Shown here: one piece after another, positions 9,075 to 18,453 of the stretch
Position numbering within the stretch: the stretch's first letter is position 1
Layout of the letters: each line of letters opens with the position of its first letter
DNA from: Pannonibacter sp. SL95
Lineage (GTDB): Bacteria; Pseudomonadota; Alphaproteobacteria; Rhizobiales; Stappiaceae
Direction of reading: 5' to 3'
DNA length: 64,000 nucleotides
Assembly (NCBI RefSeq): GCF_026672425.1
Contig: NZ_JAPPRC010000004.1
Coordinates: 304,501-368,500, forward strand
The notes under the pieces: model-generated
Told to the model about the DNA's origin: nothing
Databases searched by the model: none
Seen by the model: the letters and a program-made list of their open reading frames with translations, nothing else
Program-made: the position numbers and the translations under genes

Positions 9075-9089
9075 TTAACACCCGGTTAA
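9075..9089. promoter_or_regulatory. Full CtrA box upstream of the YjfB-like gene
   Basis: The sequence reads TTAA-CACCCGG-TTAA, exactly the TTAA-N7-TTAA consensus bound by CtrA in alphaproteobacteria. It is 47-61 bp upstream of the YjfB-like start, a position where CtrA typically activates flagellar and motility promoters. The distal half overlaps the stop codon of the convergent-side neighbour's coding sequence. The match is visible; binding is inferred. Confidence 0.65.
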
Positions 9090-10576
9090 CTGTTCTGCAG
9101 ACGGCGGCGTTGCAGCTTGCCAGAGGGCGTGTGCGGCAACTCGGCAACAAGCCGGTACAGCTTCGGCCGTTTGTATTCCGCAAGCCGGTCGGCCGCGAAG
9201 GTGGCAAGATCGCTCTCGTCAGGCGCAAAGCCCTCGCGGGCCACCACGAAGGCCGCGATCAGGTCCAGCCCCTGGCCGCGGGTCAAAGTGGTCACGGCAA
9301 CTTCCGCTACCGCAGGATGGCTCGCAAGCACCCGTTCCACCTCCTCCGGCGCAACACGGTAGCCAAAGGCGTTCATGACGTCATCGGCGCGCCCTTCGTA
9401 CCAGAGATAACCCTCCGCATCGAAGCGCGCACGATCGCCTGTCAGGAACCACTCGCCCCGGAATGCGGCCTCCGTCTCGGCCCTCCGGCCAAAGTAGCCG
9501 AGCATCAGTCCAGGGTCCGAGCGATGCACGGCAAGAAGCCCGACGTCGCCGCCGGGCAGGAGCCGCGCCTCATCGCTGGCTTCGTCGAGCACGGCAACAC
9601 GGCGGCCGGCCTGGGGCTTGCCCGGGCTGCCCGGCCGTGTCGGCACCCGAGGTCCGCTGGAGACATAAGTGGAGATCTCGCTCATGCCGAGCGCCTCAAA
9701 CAGTGGCCGTCCTGTCCTCTCGCACCAGTCTGCATGAAGGCTCGCGGACAGGGCCTCGCCCGCCGTCAGGCCATGGCGCAGCAAGGGAAATGACTGCGGG
9801 GTCACCGCGCCATACTTCAGCACACGCCGGTAAAGGCTGGGCACTGCGGCAAACAGCGTCGCCCGGCAGCCCTCCAGGACGCCGGGCCAGACGTCAGGAT
9901 CGCGCGGTCCGTCATAGACAATGCTCGTCGCACCATTCGCCCAGGGATCCATGAGCCCGACGCCGAGCGTGTAGGTCCAGTTGAACGCGCCGGCATGCAG
10001 CAGCCTGTCTTGGCGCGTCATGCCGTACCAGCCGCGGTCCATCGGACGGCGCCCGAGTGCGGCACGCTGGGCATGCAGCACGCCCTTGGGATAACCGGAG
10101 GTGCCGGACGTGTAGATCAGAAAGGCCGGATCATCCGGCTGCGTCTCAGCATAGGTAGCGGCAGGTGCCGCCTTCAGATCGGTTAGCACATCCGGCCCGA
10201 GAAAGCGGACGCCGGTGCGTTCGGCGGGCAGGCTTGTCGCCCCGTCATGCAGCACGCAGACCGCGCCGCTGTCGGCAAGGATCAGGTCGCATTCCGAAGC
10301 TGTGAGCAGCGCGGAACTCGGTACCGGCACGAAGCCTCCGGCGATAGCGCCGAAGAAAGCCAGCGGAAAGTCGCTGGAATGGCCGATGCGGAGCAGAATA
10401 CGGTCACCCTGCACCAGCCCAAGACGACGAAGGCCGCCGGCGACACGCAGGATCGTGTCTTCCAGGCGGCCATATGTCCAGGTCTCGAGCGGAGCACCCG
10501 CTGGCCCCACCACCTCCAGCGCGACATCCGTGGCAGCCGGCGCAGCGTTGGTGAGGCAATAGCGGGCGAGGTTCAT
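9086..10576 (-). CDS. Acyl-CoA synthetase, AMP-forming (benzoate-CoA-ligase-like)
   Basis: This 496-residue member of the ANL superfamily activates a carboxylic acid to its CoA thioester through an acyl-adenylate. Visible motifs are the P-loop YTSGTSGYPKG (residues 155-165), the GMSE core motif, the WFLTGDRA hinge region and the terminal PSGKLQRRRL with the catalytic lysine. Overall sequence resembles benzoate-CoA-ligase-type enzymes, but the acid substrate cannot be read from it. The start at 10576 lies 4 nt after the hbd stop codon, so it is translationally coupled to a 3-hydroxyacyl-CoA dehydrogenase. That fits a role in fatty-acid or aromatic-acid degradation. Confidence 0.85.
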   Translation of the reverse strand: MNLARYCLTNAAPAATDVALEVVGPAGAPLETWTYGRLEDTILRVAGGLRRLGLVQGDRILLRIGHSSDFPLAFFGAIAGGFVPVPSSALLTASECDLILADSGAVCVLHDGATSLPAERTGVRFLGPDVLTDLKAAPAATYAETQPDDPAFLIYTSGTSGYPKGVLHAQRAALGRRPMDRGWYGMTRQDRLLHAGAFNWTYTLGVGLMDPWANGATSIVYDGPRDPDVWPGVLEGCRATLFAAVPSLYRRVLKYGAVTPQSFPLLRHGLTAGEALSASLHADWCERTGRPLFEALGMSEISTYVSSGPRVPTRPGSPGKPQAGRRVAVLDEASDEARLLPGGDVGLLAVHRSDPGLMLGYFGRRAETEAAFRGEWFLTGDRARFDAEGYLWYEGRADDVMNAFGYRVAPEEVERVLASHPAVAEVAVTTLTRGQGLDLIAAFVVAREGFAPDESDLATFAADRLAEYKRPKLYRLVAELPHTPSGKLQRRRLQNS

Positions 10577-10580
10577 CGCG

Positions 10581-11462
10581 TCAGCGGGTCGGAACCGGAA
10601 TGTCGCCGCGATAGTCGTAGAAGCCACGGCGGGTCTTGCGGCCCAGCCAGCCGGCCTCGACATACTTCACCAGCAGCGGGCACGGACGGTACTTGCTGTC
10701 GGCGAGGCCCTCATAGAGCACCTGCATGATCGACAGGCAGGTGTCGAGACCGATGAAATCGGCCAGCTGCAGCGGGCCCATCGGGTGATTCGCACCGAGC
10801 TTCATCGCCGTGTCGATGGCCTCGACCGAACCGACACCCTCGTAAAGCGTGTAGATCGCCTCGTTGATCATCGGCAGCAGGATGCGGTTGACCATGAAGG
10901 CCGGGAAGTCCTCGGCAACGGCGACCGTCTTGCCAATGCGCGAGACGAAGCCCTTGGCCGCCTCGAAGGTTTCGTCTTCGGTGGCGATGCCACGCACCAG
11001 CTCGACCAGCTCCATGATCGGAACCGGGTTCATGAAGTGGATGCCGATGAAGCGCTCCGGCCGGTCCGTGGTGGCGGCAAGGCGCGTGATCGAGATCGAG
11101 GAGGTGTTGGTCGCCAGCATGGCTTCCGGCTTCAGCACCGGGCAGAGCTGAGCGAAGATCTTGCGCTTCACCTGCTCGTTTTCGGTGGCGGACTCGATGA
11201 CCAGATCCACATCGGCGAGCATGTCGAGGTTTTCGGCGCCGGACAGACGGTCAAGCGCGGCCGAGCGCTCCTCTTCCGAGATCTGGCCCTTGCTGACCTG
11301 ACGCGCCAGATTGCCATTGATCGAGGCGAGGCCGGATTCGATCCGGTCGCGGGACAGGTCGTTGAGCTGGACCTGATATCCAGCCAAGGCGCAGACATGA
11401 GCAATGCCGCTGCCCATCTGGCCCGATCCGATCACGCCGATTTTCTTGATCTCGACCACCAT
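10581..11462 (-). CDS. hbd: 3-hydroxybutyryl-CoA dehydrogenase
   Basis: The enzyme oxidises or reduces 3-hydroxyacyl-CoA with NAD(P). At 293 residues it is typical of the short-chain monofunctional family. An N-terminal Rossmann motif GSGQMG lies at residues 12-17. The catalytic His142 sits in GIHFMNPVP, with the conserved Glu/Asn network (TNTSS, PAFMVNR). It lies upstream of and 4 nt from the acyl-CoA synthetase. The etfBA genes are next to it with only a terminator-like hairpin between, so the block supplies beta-oxidation or acetyl-CoA/PHB-type carbon flow plus electron transfer. Confidence 0.95.
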   Translation of the reverse strand: MVVEIKKIGVIGSGQMGSGIAHVCALAGYQVQLNDLSRDRIESGLASINGNLARQVSKGQISEEERSAALDRLSGAENLDMLADVDLVIESATENEQVKRKIFAQLCPVLKPEAMLATNTSSISITRLAATTDRPERFIGIHFMNPVPIMELVELVRGIATEDETFEAAKGFVSRIGKTVAVAEDFPAFMVNRILLPMINEAIYTLYEGVGSVEAIDTAMKLGANHPMGPLQLADFIGLDTCLSIMQVLYEGLADSKYRPCPLLVKYVEAGWLGRKTRRGFYDYRGDIPVPTR

Positions 11463-11663
11463 CGTTCAATCCGATTCTGTTGCAAGCCACGGTCAGTCGG
11501 GCAACGGCCGCTTCGGACCCCCACACGAACCGCGCTATTCTTTACAAGACTGGCGCGCCGCGGCAAGAACTCCGGGCGGAAAAGCTGCCCGCCCCGAAGT
11601 TTTCGTTAAGTTGTGTGTCGTGGCTGTGGCACCGGCGGACAAAAGCCGGATGCCCAGACACAA

Positions 11664-11695
11664 ATGGCCCGCGACAGCGTTCTGCCGCGGGCCAT
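11664..11695 (-). terminator. Probable terminator of etfBA
   Basis: ATGGCCCGCG (11664-11673) pairs perfectly with CGCGGGCCAT (11686-11695) around a 12-base loop, four bases past the etfA stop codon. The minus-strand U tract is weak (ATTTG), so it may be a terminator helped by Rho or a 3'-end stabiliser. Confidence 0.55.
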
Positions 11696-11699
11696 CCGG

Positions 11700-12638
11700 T
11701 TATGCCTTTTCCAGCTCGGCCTTGAGCTGCGGCAGAATGTCAAACAGGTCGCCAACCAGGCCGTAGTCCGCCACCTGGAAGATCGGGGCCTCTTCGTCCT
11801 TGTTGATCGCCACGATGACCTTGGAGTCCTTCATGCCAGCCAGATGCTGGATCGCGCCGGAAATGCCGCAAGCGATGTAGAGCTGCGGGGCGACGACCTT
11901 GCCGGTCTGACCCACCTGCCAGTCGTTCGGGGCGTAGCCCGCATCGACGGCGGCACGGGACGCGCCAACGGCTGCACCCAGCGCATCCGCCACCGGCAGG
12001 ATGACTTCCTGGAACTTCTCGGAGGACCCAAGCGCGCGACCACCGGAGATGATGATCTTCGCCGAGGCGAGTTCCGGACGGTCAGACTTCGACAGCTCTT
12101 CGCCAACGAAGGACGACAGGCCGGCGGCTGCCGGAACAGCTGCGTCTTCAATCGCCGCCGAACCGCCCTGGCCGGCCGCCGCGAAGGAGGCCGTGCGAAC
12201 GGTCAGGACCTTCTTGGCATCGCTGGACTTGACGGTCTGGATGGCGTTGCCGGCGTAGATCGGGCGCTCGAACGTGTCGGCGTCGATCACGGCGGTCACT
12301 TCAGAGATCTGCATCACGTCGAGCAAAGCTGCAACGCGCGGCAGGGTGTTCTTGCCGTTGGCCGTCGCCGGCGCAACGATGGCGGAGTAGCCGCCAGCGA
12401 GCGAGACGATCAGGTCAGCCATCGGCTCGGCGAGCTGATGCGCGAGAGCATCGCTTTCGGCCACGAGAACCTTGGCAACGCCGGACAGCTTGGCAGCTTC
12501 AGCGGCAACCGCGCGGGCGCCGTTGCCGGCCACCAGCACATGGACATCACCGCCAAGCTTGGCAGCGGCGGTCAGGGCCTTCGCGGTCGCGTCATTCAGC
12601 GCGCCACCGGCATGTTCGGCCACGAGAAGGGTGGTCAT
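11700..12638 (-). CDS. etfA: Electron transfer flavoprotein alpha subunit
   Basis: This 312-residue FAD-binding subunit of the heterodimeric electron transfer flavoprotein takes electrons from acyl-CoA dehydrogenases and passes them to ETF:ubiquinone oxidoreductase. The C-terminal FAD domain shows [23 protein letters not shown] (first half at about residues 240-250) and the closing [15 protein letters not shown]. It follows etfB with 27 bp between, so the two make one operon. The N-terminal [12 protein letters not shown] matches the family. Confidence 0.96.
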   Translation of the reverse strand: MTTLLVAEHAGGALNDATAKALTAAAKLGGDVHVLVAGNGARAVAAEAAKLSGVAKVLVAESDALAHQLAEPMADLIVSLAGGYSAIVAPATANGKNTLPRVAALLDVMQISEVTAVIDADTFERPIYAGNAIQTVKSSDAKKVLTVRTASFAAAGQGGSAAIEDAAVPAAAGLSSFVGEELSKSDRPELASAKIIISGGRALGSSEKFQEVILPVADALGAAVGASRAAVDAGYAPNDWQVGQTGKVVAPQLYIACGISGAIQHLAGMKDSKVIVAINKDEEAPIFQVADYGLVGDLFDILPQLKAELEKA

Positions 12639-12665
12639 GGATCAGTTCCTCCTGCGACGGGTCCC

Positions 12666-13415
12666 TCAGAGGACGCCGGCCTCGTTCTTCAGCTTGGCTA
12701 CCAGTTCAGCGGCGGAGCCGACCTTGACGCCGGCCTGGCGCGACGCCGGTTCGACGGTCTTCAGCACGGTCAGGCGCGCAGCGATGTCGACGCCGAGCTC
12801 TTCCGGGGTCTTTTCGTCGATCGGCTTCTTCTTGGCCTTCATGATGTTCGGCAGCGACGCATAGCGCGGCTCGTTGAGGCGCAGGTCCGTGGTCACCACG
12901 GCCGGCAGCTTCAGCTTCACGGTCTGCAGGCCGCCGTCGACTTCGCGGGTCACATCGACGGTTTCGCCGGCAAGGTCGACCTTCGAGGCGAAGGTGCCCT
13001 GGCCCCAGCCGAGCAGCGCAGCCAGCATCTGGCCGGTCTGGTTGCAGTCGTCGTCGATGGCCTGCTTGCCAACGATGACAAGGCTAGGTGCTTCCGCGTC
13101 AACCAGCGCCTTGAGGATCTTGGCAACGGCGAGCGGCTCGGTGGTCGCATCGGTCTTCACGAGAATGCCGCGGTCAGCACCCATCGCCAGCGCCGTGCGC
13201 AGGGTCTCGGTCGCCTGGGCCGGGCCGACGGATACGACAACCACTTCGGTTGCCTTGCCGGCTTCCTTGAGGCGAAGGGCCTCTTCAACGGAAATCTCGT
13301 CGAAGGGATTCATCGACATTTTCACGTTGGCAAGGTCCACGCCCGAGCCATCCGGCTTTACACGTACTTTGACGTTGTAGTCGATCACCCGCTTCACGGG
13401 CACAAGGATCTTCAT
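12666..13415 (-). CDS. etfB: Electron transfer flavoprotein beta subunit
   Basis: This 249-residue AMP-binding partner of EtfA starts [14 protein letters not shown] and shows the conserved segments [14 protein letters not shown] and [17 protein letters not shown]. The start at 13415 is preceded by GGGAGGA at good spacing; an upstream in-frame extension of 13 residues lacks support. The gap of 231 bp before the rhomboid gene must carry the etfBA promoter, although I could not identify -35/-10 elements there with confidence. Confidence 0.96.
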   Translation of the reverse strand: MKILVPVKRVIDYNVKVRVKPDGSGVDLANVKMSMNPFDEISVEEALRLKEAGKATEVVVVSVGPAQATETLRTALAMGADRGILVKTDATTEPLAVAKILKALVDAEAPSLVIVGKQAIDDDCNQTGQMLAALLGWGQGTFASKVDLAGETVDVTREVDGGLQTVKLKLPAVVTTDLRLNEPRYASLPNIMKAKKKPIDEKTPEELGVDIAARLTVLKTVEPASRQAGVKVGSAAELVAKLKNEAGVL

Positions 13416-13646
13416 CGGTTTTATCCTCCCGCTCGGACGGCGTTTCTGCCGCACCGCATCAATGGATCGAGCCGGCTTACGAACCTTCCCGGAAAACGGC
13501 GGGTTTCGGCCAAACTCTGCGTATGGCGGGCGACGGTAATCACCCGCACGTCAGGTGTCAACGATGGCGCAAGGGAAGCGGCATCCGCTATTTGCTGCAT
13601 TGCAGGAGCCAGCATCATCCCTTTGGCTAGGTCATTCGGGCCCGTC

Positions 13647-14336
13647 TCAGAGCCCTTTGTCGAACAATGGCACACCGCGCCGCCTGAGCACCATCACCAG
13701 AACGGCACCGGCGACAATCCCACCGACATGGGCAGACCAGGCCACCTGACTGTCGCCGTCCGTCAGGAGATTGAAGAACTGCAACCCGATCCAGGCCCCC
13801 AGCGCCCAGAGCGCGGGGATCGGCAAGGGAATGCGGCCCAGCACCAGAACCCAGACGCGCACGCGCGGATGCAACATCACATAGGCCGCCACGATCCCGG
13901 ACACCGCTCCTGACGCGCCGATCAGCGGCATGTCGGAATCAGGCGACAGCAGCGCATAGGCGAAACCGCCTGCCGCGGCCGACAGCAGGTAGAACGCCAG
14001 GTACTTCACGTGTCCCATGGCATCCTCGACGTTGTCGCCGAACACCCACAGGAAGAGCATGTTGCCGCCCAGGTGCCACACGTCGGAATGCAGGAACGCA
14101 TAAGTCACGAGCGTGGCGTTTTCCGGCACCGCGATCAGCTCAGGCGACAGGTCCCGGATGTCGAACAGGACCGACGGGATAAGCCCGAACGAAAACGCCC
14201 CTGCTGCGACGGCCTCTTCACTGCCTGCACCTTGCAGAAGAACATAGGTCAGTACGTTGGCGAGGATCAGCCCCCATGTGACATACGGCCGCAGCACATG
14301 GCGCAGCGGGTTATGGTCGTGAAGTGGAATGAACAT
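13647..14336 (-). CDS. Rhomboid family intramembrane serine protease
   Basis: This 229-residue protein has six predicted membrane segments. The catalytic serine is in GASGAVSG (Ser142) in the fourth helix, and the catalytic histidine is in AHVGG (His203) in the sixth. The HLGGNMLFLWVFG loop with its conserved histidine and asparagine is present. Rhomboids cleave transmembrane substrates within the inner membrane; the substrate here is unknown. It is encoded just downstream of the cobalamin adenosyltransferase gene (33 bp) on the same strand. Confidence 0.93.
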   Translation of the reverse strand: MFIPLHDHNPLRHVLRPYVTWGLILANVLTYVLLQGAGSEEAVAAGAFSFGLIPSVLFDIRDLSPELIAVPENATLVTYAFLHSDVWHLGGNMLFLWVFGDNVEDAMGHVKYLAFYLLSAAAGGFAYALLSPDSDMPLIGASGAVSGIVAAYVMLHPRVRVWVLVLGRIPLPIPALWALGAWIGLQFFNLLTDGDSQVAWSAHVGGIVAGAVLVMVLRRRGVPLFDKGL

Positions 14337-14369
14337 ACCCGCCGCAGCTCCGTACCGGCCGAAACGGCC

Positions 14370-14945
14370 TTACCGGTTTTTGCCCGGCACCCACAGAACG
14401 TCAAGCGCACCCTTGTCATTAAGATAGCGCGAGGCGACGAAGAAGAAGTCCGACAGGCGGTTCATGTAGCGCGTGGCGGCGGGATTGACCTGTTCCCGGT
14501 CCGCGAGTTCGACCATCAGCCGCTCGGCACGGCGTGACACGGTGCGGGCGAGATGCAGATAGGTCGCCGCCGGCGTTCCGCCCGGCAGCACGAAGGAGCG
14601 CAGCGGTTTCAGGTCGGCATTGAGCAGGTCGATGGCCTCCTCGATCGCGGTCACCTGGTGATCCGTGATGCGCAGCGGCTCATAGCCAAGGTCCTGGCCG
14701 GTATCCGGTGTCGCCAGATCGGCGCCAAGATCGAACAAGTCGTTCTGGATCCGCGACAGGATGCCATCCACCTGCGGATCTGATTCGCCAAGGGCAAGGC
14801 GCACAAGCCCGACCACCGAATTCGTCTCGTCGACGGTGCCATAGGCCTCGATGCGCAGGTCATACTTCGGACGGCGTTCGCCGGACCCCAGCGCGGTTGT
14901 GCCGTTGTCACCGGTCTTCGTGTAGATCTTGTTCAGGACAACCAT
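14370..14945 (-). CDS. Cob(I)alamin adenosyltransferase, PduO type
   Basis: This 191-residue enzyme transfers adenosyl from ATP to cob(I)alamin, making coenzyme B12. The PduO-type ATP-binding N-terminus YTKTGDNGTTALGSGERRPK and the conserved LPGGTPAATYLHLARTVSRRAER segment (catalytic Arg/Glu region) are clear. The order HIG1 protein - adenosyltransferase - rhomboid on one strand suggests cotranscription. Coenzyme B12 would serve, for example, methylmalonyl-CoA mutase or ribonucleotide reductase encoded elsewhere. Confidence 0.94.
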   Translation of the reverse strand: MVVLNKIYTKTGDNGTTALGSGERRPKYDLRIEAYGTVDETNSVVGLVRLALGESDPQVDGILSRIQNDLFDLGADLATPDTGQDLGYEPLRITDHQVTAIEEAIDLLNADLKPLRSFVLPGGTPAATYLHLARTVSRRAERLMVELADREQVNPAATRYMNRLSDFFFVASRYLNDKGALDVLWVPGKNR

Positions 14946-14976
14946 GTCTTCCCCCTGCCCTTCTCAATGCTGACGA

Positions 14977-15174
14977 TCAGGGCTTCGGCCCGAGGAAATA
15001 GAGCGTCGCCATGATGATGACGATGGCAAGAAACTGAAGGCCAACACGCCAGCGCATCAGCTGCTGCGACTTGCTCGCAGAGCCACCGCGGAACATGTTC
15101 CACAGTCCGAGAAAGAGCACGACTGCGACCGCGCCCACCGCGACCGGAACAAGATTGTAGAGAATGTTGCCCAT
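14977..15174 (-). CDS. HIG1-domain twin transmembrane protein
   Basis: This 65-residue protein has two membrane helices (about residues 5-27 and 43-62) joined by a short basic loop with FRGGSASKSQQLMRWRV. The R-x-x-x-Q-x-x-(M/L)R-W-R-V pattern is the hallmark of the bacterial HIG_1_N family, related to mitochondrial respiratory supercomplex factors that act on cytochrome oxidase. It is separated by 31 bp from the adenosyltransferase gene downstream. The function here is inferred from the family only. Confidence 0.88.
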   Translation of the reverse strand: MGNILYNLVPVAVGAVAVVLFLGLWNMFRGGSASKSQQLMRWRVGLQFLAIVIIMATLYFLGPKP

Positions 15175-15259
15175 AATGGTTCCGTCCTGTCGTCCGCCAC
15201 AGCCCCGGCAGCGGATGTCGTCTTACGCCGGCGCTGCGCCGGCAGACCTCATTGATTGA

Positions 15260-16135
15260 TCATTCTTGCTTGTCGGCCGCATTCATGAGCATGCGGTCCA
15301 GCGCCCTGGTCGAGAGCAGGCGCTTGAGCACCGTCATGACCTTGGTCGGAACCGTCGTGCGATAGCGCGCCTTCGGGTGAGGTGACTCGATGGCATGGAT
15401 CAGCTGCTCGACAACTGCTTCCGGCTGCAGCTTGAACCGGCCCGGTTCGCCGTTTTCCATGCGCTTCAGCCGCCGTTCATAGGCTGCGCGATGAACAGAC
15501 GCTTCCAGGCCTTCCCGCCCGATCCAGCGATGGAAATTGGCCATCGCATTGGCCGTGAAGGCGGTATCGATCGGCCCCGGCTCGATCAGCGCCACATGGA
15601 TGCCCGTGCCGTGCAGCTCGTGCCGCAGGGTGTCGGAATAGGCCTCAAGGGCAAATTTCGATGCGGTGTAGGCGCCCCGGTACTTCATCGCGATAAAGCC
15701 CAGGATCGAGGAACACTGCACGATGCGCCCCGCCCCTTGCGCCCGCATGACGGGCACGACCTGACGCGTCAACGCGTGCCAGCCGAAGAAGTTCGCCTCG
15801 AACAGGCCGCGCAGCGCGTCCGTCGGTAAGTCCTCCAGCGCGCAGGGAACGGCATAGGCGCCATTATTGAACAGCGCATCAAGACGGCCACCGCTGCGCT
15901 CGAGGATTTCGCCCAGCGCAGCGTGAATTGTCGCTTCGTTCTCGTAGTCGAGAAGGAAGGCCTCGAAACCCTGCGCCTTCAGCTCGGCAACGTCTTCAAG
16001 CCGCCGAGCCGTGGGAAAGACGCGCCAGTTGCGGCCGCGCAAGAGCCGCGCCGCCGAGGCACCGATACCGCTGGAACAGCCCGTGATGAGTATGCTGCGA
16101 GCGGCCGCGCTGCCCGGTTCTGCAAGGTCCGTCAT
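15260..16135 (-). CDS. Short-chain dehydrogenase/reductase (SDR)
   Basis: This 291-residue classical SDR has the cofactor motif TGCSSGIG (about residues 18-25), the NNGAY segment (usual NNAG, here NNG), a catalytic serine in QCSSILG and the YTASK catalytic pair (about 155-159). The C-terminal extension ending ...RALDRMLMNAADKQE is typical of SDRs annotated as short-chain oxidoreductases acting on hydroxysteroid- or retinol-like substrates. The real substrate cannot be inferred. It is followed 23 bp away by the UbiH-like gene on the same strand. Confidence 0.88.
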   Translation of the reverse strand: MTDLAEPGSAAARSILITGCSSGIGASAARLLRGRNWRVFPTARRLEDVAELKAQGFEAFLLDYENEATIHAALGEILERSGGRLDALFNNGAYAVPCALEDLPTDALRGLFEANFFGWHALTRQVVPVMRAQGAGRIVQCSSILGFIAMKYRGAYTASKFALEAYSDTLRHELHGTGIHVALIEPGPIDTAFTANAMANFHRWIGREGLEASVHRAAYERRLKRMENGEPGRFKLQPEAVVEQLIHAIESPHPKARYRTTVPTKVMTVLKRLLSTRALDRMLMNAADKQE

Positions 16136-16158
16136 AAACGAAGTTCAATCCTCAAGCG

Positions 16159-17397
16159 TCAGATCGGCTCGCCGGTCAAAAGCTTCGGCGCAGGACCGGC
16201 AAATCCCGCCGCTTCGCGGATGAATCCGGTTTTCAACCTCGGCATCCGCTCGACGAGACCGAGGCCAAAGTCGCGGATTCCGCGCAGGATGTCGATATCA
16301 TTCGAGAACAACCGGTTGAGCACATCCGTCACCACACCCATCTGGAACGCATCGAAGCGACGCCAGGTCTGGTACCGCTCCAGCACATCGAGCGCGCCGA
16401 TGTCCTGGCCCAGGCGGCGGGCCGTCACCAGCACTTCCGCCAGCGCCGCCACATCCTTGAAGCCCATGTTGAGCCCCTGTCCGGCAATCGGGTGAATGCC
16501 ATGCGCCGCATCACCGGCAAGGGCAAAGCGCGGGCGGATGTATTCACGCGCAAGGGTCAGCCCCAGCGGGTAAGCGTGGCGCGGGCCATCCAGTTCCAGT
16601 TTGCCGAGATGGTGGCCGAAGCGGCGCTCCAGCTCGATCTCGAAGGTAAAGTCATCGCCGCGCACCAGGCGGTCCGCATCGGCGGTGCGCTCGGTCCAGA
16701 CCAGCGAGGAGCGGTTGCCGGGCAGCGGCAGGATGGCAAAGGGGCCAGCAGGCAGGAAATGCTCCTCGGCGCGGCCGTTGTGCGGCCGCTCGTGCTTGAC
16801 CGTCGTCACGATGCCGGACTGGCCATAAGCCCAGTGCACCGTCCGGATGCCGGCAAGGTCGCGCAACCGCGACTTCACTCCATCAGCGGCAACCAGCAGC
16901 CGGGCCGACAGGGTCTTGCCGGAGGCCGTGTGAATTTCAACCCGGTCAGGAGCCGTGCTGAAGTCCCGGGCGGTATCGGGGGCGTGGAACACGACGCCCA
17001 GCGCCGCAGCGGCCGCATGCAGCGCCGGAAGCATGACGCCATTCGGCACCATATGCGCAAAGGCTTCACCCGCCTGCCGGTCACCGGCGAAGGTCAGATA
17101 GACGGGCCGAACCGCATCGCGCAAGCGGCTGTCCGTGACGATCATCTCGTTGATCGGCTGCGCCTTGGACTTGATGTCCTGCCAGATGCCGAGCTGGTCC
17201 AGCATGCGGCAGGCGGCAGCGGCAATGGCGGACGCGCGGGGATCCTTGCCCAGCGTGTCCATGGGCTTCGGATCGATGACGGCGACCGACATCGACGGAT
17301 CCGCCTGCTTCAGCGCCAGCGCCAGCGACAGCCCGACATAGCCGCCACCGGCAATCGCGACGTCAATCCGCTCGGCATCCGCTTCGGACACGCCCAT
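16159..17397 (-). CDS. UbiH/UbiF-type FAD-dependent ubiquinone biosynthesis hydroxylase
   Basis: This 412-residue flavoprotein monooxygenase carries out one of the ring hydroxylations of ubiquinone synthesis. The FAD motif GGGYVGLSLALAL is at about residues 18-30. The ribose-binding GDAAHGIHPIAGQGLNMG (first residues near 285) and the intermediate DG motif (LLVAADGVKSRLR) are visible. The start at 17397 is preceded by GAAGGAG; an in-frame upstream ATG is less likely. It is divergent from tesB. Which ring position it hydroxylates cannot be told from sequence by eye. Confidence 0.9.
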   Translation of the reverse strand: MGVSEADAERIDVAIAGGGYVGLSLALALKQADPSMSVAVIDPKPMDTLGKDPRASAIAAAACRMLDQLGIWQDIKSKAQPINEMIVTDSRLRDAVRPVYLTFAGDRQAGEAFAHMVPNGVMLPALHAAAAALGVVFHAPDTARDFSTAPDRVEIHTASGKTLSARLLVAADGVKSRLRDLAGIRTVHWAYGQSGIVTTVKHERPHNGRAEEHFLPAGPFAILPLPGNRSSLVWTERTADADRLVRGDDFTFEIELERRFGHHLGKLELDGPRHAYPLGLTLAREYIRPRFALAGDAAHGIHPIAGQGLNMGFKDVAALAEVLVTARRLGQDIGALDVLERYQTWRRFDAFQMGVVTDVLNRLFSNDIDILRGIRDFGLGLVERMPRLKTGFIREAAGFAGPAPKLLTGEPI

Positions 17398-17588
17398 GGT
17401 CTTCTCCTTCAGAACTCGCAAGACGGCACCTTGATATGGGGCGCCCCCTTCCCTTTGGACAGCATTGACTTGTGGTCCCGGCGCACGTCCAAGTCAGATA
17501 GAAACGTGCGGTGGCCGGCCGGTCACCGGCATCCCCACACCCTCACGGGCTGCTGCAGCCCAAGGACCATGTAGCAAGGATTGCGGCG

Positions 17589-18452
17589 ATGAACACGGCC
17601 ATCGAGACACTTTTGTCCATTCTCGACCTCGAACCGCTGGAACACAATCTGTTTAGAGGTCGCAGCCCCCAGGTTGGCTGGCAGCGGGTTTATGGCGGGC
17701 AGGTCATCGGCCAGGCCCTGGTGGCGGCCTCGCGCACGGTGAGCGAAGACCGGCACATCCATTCCCTGCACGGTTATTTCCTGCGTCCGGGCGATCCGGC
17801 AGTGCCGATCATCTATGACGTTGACCGCATCCGTGATGGCGGCAGCTTCACCACAAGGCGCGTCGTCGCCATCCAACATGGCCAGGCGATCTTCTCCATG
17901 TCCGCCTCGTTCCAGACACTGGAGGACGGTCTGGAGCACCAGGTGGAGATGCCGAACGTCCCGATGCCGGAAGACCTGCCCAGTGAGCAGGACCTGAAGG
18001 AAAAGCTGCTGCAGGTGGCCCCGCCCAATGTCCGAAAGTACTGGGAACGGGAACGGCCGATCGAGCTGAGGCCCGTCGACCTCACCCACTATTTCAGCTC
18101 CAAGAAGCTGGATCCTGTCCAGCATGTCTGGGTGCGCGCGACAAATCCGCTTCCGGATGACCAGCGCATTCACCAGTGCGTGCTGGCCTATGCCTCGGAC
18201 ATGACCCTGCTGGACACGTCCCTGTTCCCGCATGGCAAATCGGTCTTCAGCCCGGATATCCAGCCGGCAAGCCTTGACCACTCGATGTGGTTCCACCGCC
18301 CTTTCCGGGCCGACGAGTGGATGCTCTACACGACCGACAGCCCGTCATCCTCGGGCGGGCGCGGCATGAACCGGGGCACGCTGTACAGCCGCGACGGCCA
18401 GCTCATCGCCTCCACCGCTCAGGAAGGGCTGATCCGGCTGAAGCGGACCTGA
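17589..18452 (+). CDS. tesB: Acyl-CoA thioesterase II
   Basis: This 287-residue double-hotdog thioesterase hydrolyses acyl-CoA to free acid and CoA. The TesB signature VYGGQVIGQAL lies at about residues 36-46, HGYFLRPGDP follows, and the second hotdog ends with SLDHSMWFHRPFR and the catalytic region around RGMNRGTLYSRDG. The ATG at 17589 is preceded by AAGGA. The gene ends 1 bp before the convergent ATP-grasp gene, so any shared terminator must lie within coding sequence. Confidence 0.95.
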   Translation: MNTAIETLLSILDLEPLEHNLFRGRSPQVGWQRVYGGQVIGQALVAASRTVSEDRHIHSLHGYFLRPGDPAVPIIYDVDRIRDGGSFTTRRVVAIQHGQAIFSMSASFQTLEDGLEHQVEMPNVPMPEDLPSEQDLKEKLLQVAPPNVRKYWERERPIELRPVDLTHYFSSKKLDPVQHVWVRATNPLPDDQRIHQCVLAYASDMTLLDTSLFPHGKSVFSPDIQPASLDHSMWFHRPFRADEWMLYTTDSPSSSGGRGMNRGTLYSRDGQLIASTAQEGLIRLKRT

Positions 18453-18453
18453 G

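Noticed and set aside
11613-13913. A 766-codon plus-strand open frame over etfA and etfB
   Set aside because: It is antisense to two well-recognised genes with clear domains, and its own translation has the composition of shadow frames.
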